64,000 nucleotides of DNA, from NCBI RefSeq assembly GCF_016775155.1, contig NZ_JAEUGD010000001.1, positions 62,001-126,000 on the forward strand. The letters are read 5' to 3'. Within the stretch, counting starts at the first letter, position 1, and every line of letters begins with the position of its first letter. The DNA comes from Fulvivirga marina. Its GTDB lineage: Bacteria > Bacteroidota > Bacteroidia > Cytophagales > Cyclobacteriaceae. Of this stretch, positions 60,171 to 64,000 are shown piece after piece. A program made the position numbers and the translations under genes. Under the pieces are notes generated by a model. It was not told the DNA's origin. It saw nothing but the letters and a program-made list of their open reading frames with translations, and made no database searches.

Positions 60171-60938
60171 TTATCTTTTTTTTCTTTTAATTGTACTTTT
60201 TCCTTTTCGGGCATTTTTTAGATCTATGTCTACCCCATACCTTAAAATCATACTTAAAACCCGGTAGTTTGACCTTAAACTGTCTTCAAAAGCCAAGATA
60301 GGAATAGTTGAGCTATCTTTACCTCCAAGATATGTTTGTCCATACGTATATCTAAGTTCAACCTCGAAAAATTGTGTGTCGTATACACGTATTTCAGCAC
60401 CCACACCAGCTTCAAGTCCAAATAACCAGCGGTTAGCGTCATTAATGGAGTTTACAAAAACATTACCGTCTGGTTCTTGAAACTTTACCTCATAGTCAAG
60501 GTCTACGTTGGCATCGATGGTGCCAGAGCCACTTGACCAGTAATTTACATTGGGGCCGATATTGAAAAAAAGCTCACCCTTGAGTTTTGATGAAACGGCC
60601 ATATCATACCCTTTTCTTAGAAGTACTGAAATTTCATAGAAGTTGTAGTCGGCATTATTAGTTATGGCTCCATTATAATAGCTTACTTTCCTTCCCTTTT
60701 TTGAGTAGTAGGCTTCAGTAGACCAAGAGAAATTATTCTCAAGAGGAAATTCTATGAAGCCCCCAAGCTTATAGCCCAGTTTGTTTTTTGACTTAAAAAA
60801 GCTTTCTTCTTCATCGTGATGAAACGCTACTTTATAAATATGTGTACCTCCGGCAAGGCCTAATGAAAACTTCTGAGCATTTATACTGGAAGCCAAAAAA
60901 GTAGCAATGGCTAAAAAAAATATTATTTTGTATATCAC
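60171..60938 (-). CDS. PorT-like outer-membrane beta-barrel protein
   Basis: A 255-residue exported protein with signal peptide (residues 1 to about 21, ending INAQ). Alternating strands (FSLGLAGGTHIYKVAF, LGYKLGGFIEFPLENNFSWSTEAYYS, GKLKGELFFNIGP, WLFGLEAGVGAEIRVY, FFEVELRYTYG) and a C-terminal basic tail (KGKSTIKRKKR) suggest the outer-membrane-protein beta-barrel 2 family, to which PorT of the type IX secretion system belongs. It is divergent from the PorP/SprF-like gene at 61074. Specific identity as PorT is not claimed. Confidence 0.8.
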   Translation of the reverse strand: MIYKIIFFLAIATFLASSINAQKFSLGLAGGTHIYKVAFHHDEEESFFKSKNKLGYKLGGFIEFPLENNFSWSTEAYYSKKGRKVSYYNGAITNNADYNFYEISVLLRKGYDMAVSSKLKGELFFNIGPNVNYWSSGSGTIDANVDLDYEVKFQEPDGNVFVNSINDANRWLFGLEAGVGAEIRVYDTQFFEVELRYTYGQTYLGGKDSSTIPILAFEDSLRSNYRVLSMILRYGVDIDLKNARKGKSTIKRKKR

Positions 60939-60988
60939 ACTTGGGGCGTTAATGATGATTTAAAGTAAGAAACTATTTTAAATAAAAA

Positions 60989-60996
60989 TAGCTTTG
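60989..60996 (+). promoter_or_regulatory. Possible -7 box (TAGCTTTG) upstream of the PorP/SprF-like gene
   Basis: TAGCTTTG fits TAnnTTTG exactly in the 135-nt gap between divergent genes, about 78 nt upstream of the ATG at 61074. A second near match, TAGCTTTC, follows about 20 nt downstream. No -33 element was evident. Confidence 0.35.
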
Positions 60997-61073
60997 GTTA
61001 CTTCAATTTAGCTTTCAATAATATATATTGTAGTAATAATTTTTTAAATAACTAAGGCAATAACCCCATATTC

Positions 61074-62717
61074 ATGAAATTGAGCCTTCCAATACTATTA
61101 TTTAATTTTTTAATTTTTTCGATAATCTACAAGAGTGAGGCACAGGATAATACTAACCTGACTCATTATTTTATGAACCCTTATGTTATCAATCCGTCCT
61201 TTGCCGGAACTGATGGCAAGGCCTCACTTTTTCTTACTTATAGAAAACAGTGGGTTGGTATTGAGGGGGCACCAGTGATCAGTAATTTTTCATTTCATAC
61301 TCCGGCAGGAAATAAACTTGGCTTTGGAGTTAATGTTAATAATGCCGAACGAGGCTTGCTCAATACCACTAGTGGTTATATAACATTTTCTTATGGGGTG
61401 CCATTTTCCAAGGATGTAACATTGCGTTTTGGTATTTCCGGAGGAGCGGCTTATAATGGAGTTGATGTCGCTGAAATTGAAAATATTGGAGACCCTGAAC
61501 TTCAAAGTCTGTTATTGGATAATAATATGTACCTGATAGGTAATGCGGGGCTTTCCTTTCAGGTTAAAACTTTAAATTTTGGGGTGTCGGTGCCTAATCT
61601 TTTTGCAGATAAGTATACTTCCGGAGACGGTTTTGGAGTAGGGGAAGTTGAGCCTTTGGAAAATACTATCTTGTTTCTTAGTAACAGGTTTTACTTTGGT
61701 GATGATAAACACGTATTTGAGCCTTTTTTGTTATATAGGTATAGTGATATACTCCCTCATCAGATAGAGGCTTCTGCTGCGGTACATCTTAACCATGTAG
61801 TTTGGTTTGGAGGATCATATAAACAGGATTTTGGGATTACCGCATTTGCAGGCATAAAACTTCAAAAGGTATTTGGAGTAGGGTATGCGTACAGTTTAAA
61901 GAATACTGGGCTTAATGAAATTAATAGTCCGACACACGAAATTCAGCTTAACTTGCTTCTTGGTACCAGGAAAAAGGAGAAAAGTTACTATTCGTTTGTA
62001 GATACATCTAAACCAAAAGGAAAAACCAGGCGTCAGCTTGCAATAGAGAAGAGGCGGAAAGAGGCGGCTAAAAAGCGTGAAGAGGAAGCTCGCAAGAAAG
62101 AGGAGGAAGCGAAGATTCAGGCGGAGATTGAACGTCAGGAGAAAGAAGAAGAAGAGAGGAAAGCAGAAGCAGCAAGAAAGAAAGAAGAAGATAGGATTGT
62201 AGCAGAGAAAAGAGAGAATGAAAGACTAGAGCAGGAGCAAAAGCGGATTGAAGGAGAGAGAATCGCAGAGCAAAAAAGGCAGGCCGAATTGAAGGAGTTG
62301 GCAAGAAGGGAAAAAGAAGAAAAGCAGCAAGCTGAAGAGAGGAAACAACAGGTCGAAAACGAACTTGAGGAGCAGGTAGTAAAAGAGAGTGAGCCAATTA
62401 AGGGTGATGGAAGAAACCTTATTGGCGAGCAGTATACAGATGAAAGGGTAATTGTAAAAAGAGGAGACCACTTACTCGAACTTGAACCTGGGGAATATGT
62501 GGTAGTAGGTGCATTTAGCAGCTATGAAAATGCTGAGAAGCATTCAGATGAACTCTTCTTTAAAGGTTACCAAACTCGTTTTGGCTATATTACTGGTAAG
62601 AAGCTTTGGTACGTTTATTTATTTAAAGGAGAGGATATTCAGGAGGCCAGAAAAGAAAGAGATAAGTTCAGGAAGAATGGTTTATTTACAAAGGCATGGG
62701 TAATTACAGTTCAATAA
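61074..62717 (+). CDS. PorP/SprF-family outer-membrane protein fused to charged coiled coil and SPOR-like domain
   Basis: Residues 1-23 are a signal peptide. Residues about 24-310 are the PorP/SprF barrel (TNLTHYFMNPYVINPSFAGTDG, LTYRKQWVGIEGAP, LLGTRKKEK), a T9SS-linked family that attaches exported proteins to the cell surface. Residues about 320-440 are a long Lys/Glu/Arg-rich coiled coil. Residues about 465-547 resemble a SPOR peptidoglycan-binding repeat (YVVVGAFSSYENAEKHSDEL, GKLWYVYLFKGED). PorP proteins are usually about 300-350 residues, so the C-terminal half is an addition that could span the periplasm and bind the cell wall. The stop overlaps the next gene by 1 nt (TAATG). Confidence 0.9.
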   Translation: MKLSLPILLFNFLIFSIIYKSEAQDNTNLTHYFMNPYVINPSFAGTDGKASLFLTYRKQWVGIEGAPVISNFSFHTPAGNKLGFGVNVNNAERGLLNTTSGYITFSYGVPFSKDVTLRFGISGGAAYNGVDVAEIENIGDPELQSLLLDNNMYLIGNAGLSFQVKTLNFGVSVPNLFADKYTSGDGFGVGEVEPLENTILFLSNRFYFGDDKHVFEPFLLYRYSDILPHQIEASAAVHLNHVVWFGGSYKQDFGITAFAGIKLQKVFGVGYAYSLKNTGLNEINSPTHEIQLNLLLGTRKKEKSYYSFVDTSKPKGKTRRQLAIEKRRKEAAKKREEEARKKEEEAKIQAEIERQEKEEEERKAEAARKKEEDRIVAEKRENERLEQEQKRIEGERIAEQKRQAELKELARREKEEKQQAEERKQQVENELEEQVVKESEPIKGDGRNLIGEQYTDERVIVKRGDHLLELEPGEYVVVGAFSSYENAEKHSDELFFKGYQTRFGYITGKKLWYVYLFKGEDIQEARKERDKFRKNGLFTKAWVITVQ

Positions 62718-64000
62718 TGAAAGGTATGAACAAATATATTGTAGTTTTTTTTCTAGCATTTTGCACCGCATTAGTGGCCAATGCCCAGATTTCTATTTCA
62801 AACATTGACCCGGTTAGTGCTTATATTAATGAAGAAGTTGTAATAACCGGTAGCGGATTTGGCGCTAATGCAGCCAACATTGTGGTGTGGTTTGGAAGCG
62901 TCAAGGCTACGGTCAATTCTGTAACCGATAACCTGATCAGGGTAATGGTTCCTGCTGGTGCTTATGCAGATAATATTACAGTCATCCATTTAGGTAGTAG
63001 GTTGGCTGCGCAGAGTTCAGAGAAATTTTTTCCTGTTTATAGTGGAACTTCATTTGATGGTACCAAAATAGCAACTCCTGTTGTTTTTGCAGATCCTTCT
63101 GGCAAGCAACTTTATGACCCCTGTACCTGCGATCTTGACGGAGACGGAAGGGCTGAAATTATATCTACTAAGTCCAGTGGTGCCAATGATGCCATTCAAA
63201 TCCAAATACTATTTAATCAAAGCACTTTGGAAAGCTTTTCATTCAGCACAACAGCTATCAGTGTTGGTTTCCCTACATTGAATATTAGATGTGGTGACCT
63301 TAATGGCGACGGTAAACCGGATCTTTATATGAGCCAGAGTGGTGTTACCAGATTCCACGTTCTTGTGGTCCCTAATATCAGTAATCCGGGTAGCCTAAGT
63401 TTTGGTGCTATTCAGAGTTTAGATCTACCCACCGATGTATCTACCAGACGAGTCGCCCATAAGGACTTAAATGGTGACGATAAACCTGAGATTATTGTAA
63501 CCAACTCAGGAGCGGGAAATGTTTATGTATTTGAGAATACAAGTTCGGGTTCAATAAGTTTTAATAACACACCAGTGACGATCAATGTCGCAGGAGCATC
63601 CTCAACCACTGGATTGGATGTACAGGATATAGATGGTGATGGAAAAGCGGATATTATAGTTTGTCAGTTTGTTGGTGATGATGTTTTTGTATTAAGAAAC
63701 ATTGGCGTTGGTGCCATCAGCTTTGCCAGTCCTTATGTGCTGCAATTAGACGGTAATTCATTAATTAACCTGACAACTGGTGATTTTAATGAAGATGGCC
63801 GACTGGATATTGCAGCGATTGCCAACCTTACTGGCAGGGTCGTTATATTTCCAAATAACTCGAGTTCAGGAAGCTTTAATTTTGGTGCCTTACAGTCCTT
63901 TGCTATTAATGCTAATCCCTGGGGTATAACTACCGGGGATGTGGATGGTGATGGCCGGCTTGACATAATTACTACTAGCTTAACGGATAATTCTATGGCT
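62717..64000 (+). CDS. IPT/TIG plus FG-GAP/VCBS-repeat surface protein (3' partial)
   Basis: An open frame of 428 codons from the ATG at 62717 to the window end (no stop). Signal peptide residues 1 to about 24 (ending ALVANAQ). An IPT/TIG-like Ig domain follows (NIDPVSAYINEEVVITGSGFG, residues about 28-110), then FG-GAP/VCBS calcium-binding repeats with D-x-D-G-D-G loops: DLDGDGRAEI, DLNGDGKPDL, DLNGDDKPEI, DIDGDGKADI, DFNEDGRLDI, DVDGDGRLDI. These form a beta-propeller typical of T9SS cargo. It starts within the stop of the PorP/SprF-like gene, suggesting a cargo-plus-partner pair. Its C-terminal sorting domain, if any, is beyond the window. Confidence 0.92.
   Translation, partial: MKGMNKYIVVFFLAFCTALVANAQISISNIDPVSAYINEEVVITGSGFGANAANIVVWFGSVKATVNSVTDNLIRVMVPAGAYADNITVIHLGSRLAAQSSEKFFPVYSGTSFDGTKIATPVVFADPSGKQLYDPCTCDLDGDGRAEIISTKSSGANDAIQIQILFNQSTLESFSFSTTAISVGFPTLNIRCGDLNGDGKPDLYMSQSGVTRFHVLVVPNISNPGSLSFGAIQSLDLPTDVSTRRVAHKDLNGDDKPEIIVTNSGAGNVYVFENTSSGSISFNNTPVTINVAGASSTTGLDVQDIDGDGKADIIVCQFVGDDVFVLRNIGVGAISFASPYVLQLDGNSLINLTTGDFNEDGRLDIAAIANLTGRVVIFPNNSSSGSFNFGALQSFAINANPWGITTGDVDGDGRLDIITTSLTDNSMA

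Noticed and set aside
62068-62397. Minus-strand Leu/Ser-rich frame that looks like a membrane protein
   Set aside because: It is the mirror of the Glu/Lys-rich coiled coil of the PorP/SprF fusion (GAR/AAG codons read backwards as CTT/TTC), so the hydrophobicity is an artefact.

Overview
The window looks like chromosome from a free-living, probably marine or soil member of the Bacteroidota, most likely order Cytophagales. The evidence is a SusC/SusD pair, many lipoproteins with short lipoboxes, type IX secretion (T9SS) C-terminal sorting signals, a PorP/SprF-family protein, an XrtF-type exosortase pair, DUF4920 and DUF6089 proteins, TAnnTTTG-type -7 boxes, and few Shine-Dalgarno sites. No phage, insertion sequence or CRISPR array was seen.

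Positions 1-12052 are a beta-1,3-glucan (laminarin-type) utilisation locus: SusC (5' end cut by the window), SusD, a SusE-position glycan-binding lipoprotein, a lipoprotein GH16, a GH3 beta-glucosidase, a second exported GH16 and an MFS sugar permease. Polymer would be cut at the surface, imported through SusCD, trimmed by GH16 and GH3, and the sugar moved inward by the permease. A hairpin follows the permease, and a LacI-type palindrome precedes it.

Positions 12141-19697 hold unlinked genes: an M28 peptidase, an aromatic amino-acid decarboxylase, a DUF4920 lipoprotein, a small-molecule phosphotransferase and, on the minus strand, a penicillin acylase with a small membrane protein.

Positions 19840-53521 are a 34-kb surface-polysaccharide locus, all on the plus strand and often with 1-8 nt overlaps. 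It opens with kdsC and kdsA, then Wza- and Wzc-like export/kinase proteins, an MBOAT plus SGNH pair, a Wzx flippase and a sulfotransferase. A nonulosonic-acid (sialic-acid-like) block follows: a synthase fused to an N-terminal sialyltransferase-like domain, a CMP-sugar cytidylyltransferase, an FkbM methyltransferase and a protein with GT29 sialylmotifs. Then come several GT4 enzymes, a GNAT protein, a Wzy-like polymerase and a polysaccharide deacetylase. The block closes with a bacillosamine-like set (phosphoglycosyl transferase, acetyltransferase, aminotransferase, 4,6-dehydratase). An XrtF exosortase and its partner lie inside this last set. Inside the locus, an apparently separate unit carries a 1077-residue T9SS cargo protein and a 61-residue protein that is almost only an exosortase-type sorting signal. 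The predicted product is an acidic, sulfated and acylated polymer with possible NulO residues, coupled to exosortase-dependent protein sorting.

Positions 53705-64000 hold a DUF6089 protein, tRNA-Arg(TCG), sucC, lolD, a nitroreductase remnant, mtaB, a secreted endonuclease, a DinB-like protein, an outer-membrane barrel protein, a PorP/SprF-coiled coil-SPOR fusion and an FG-GAP/VCBS surface protein cut by the right edge.
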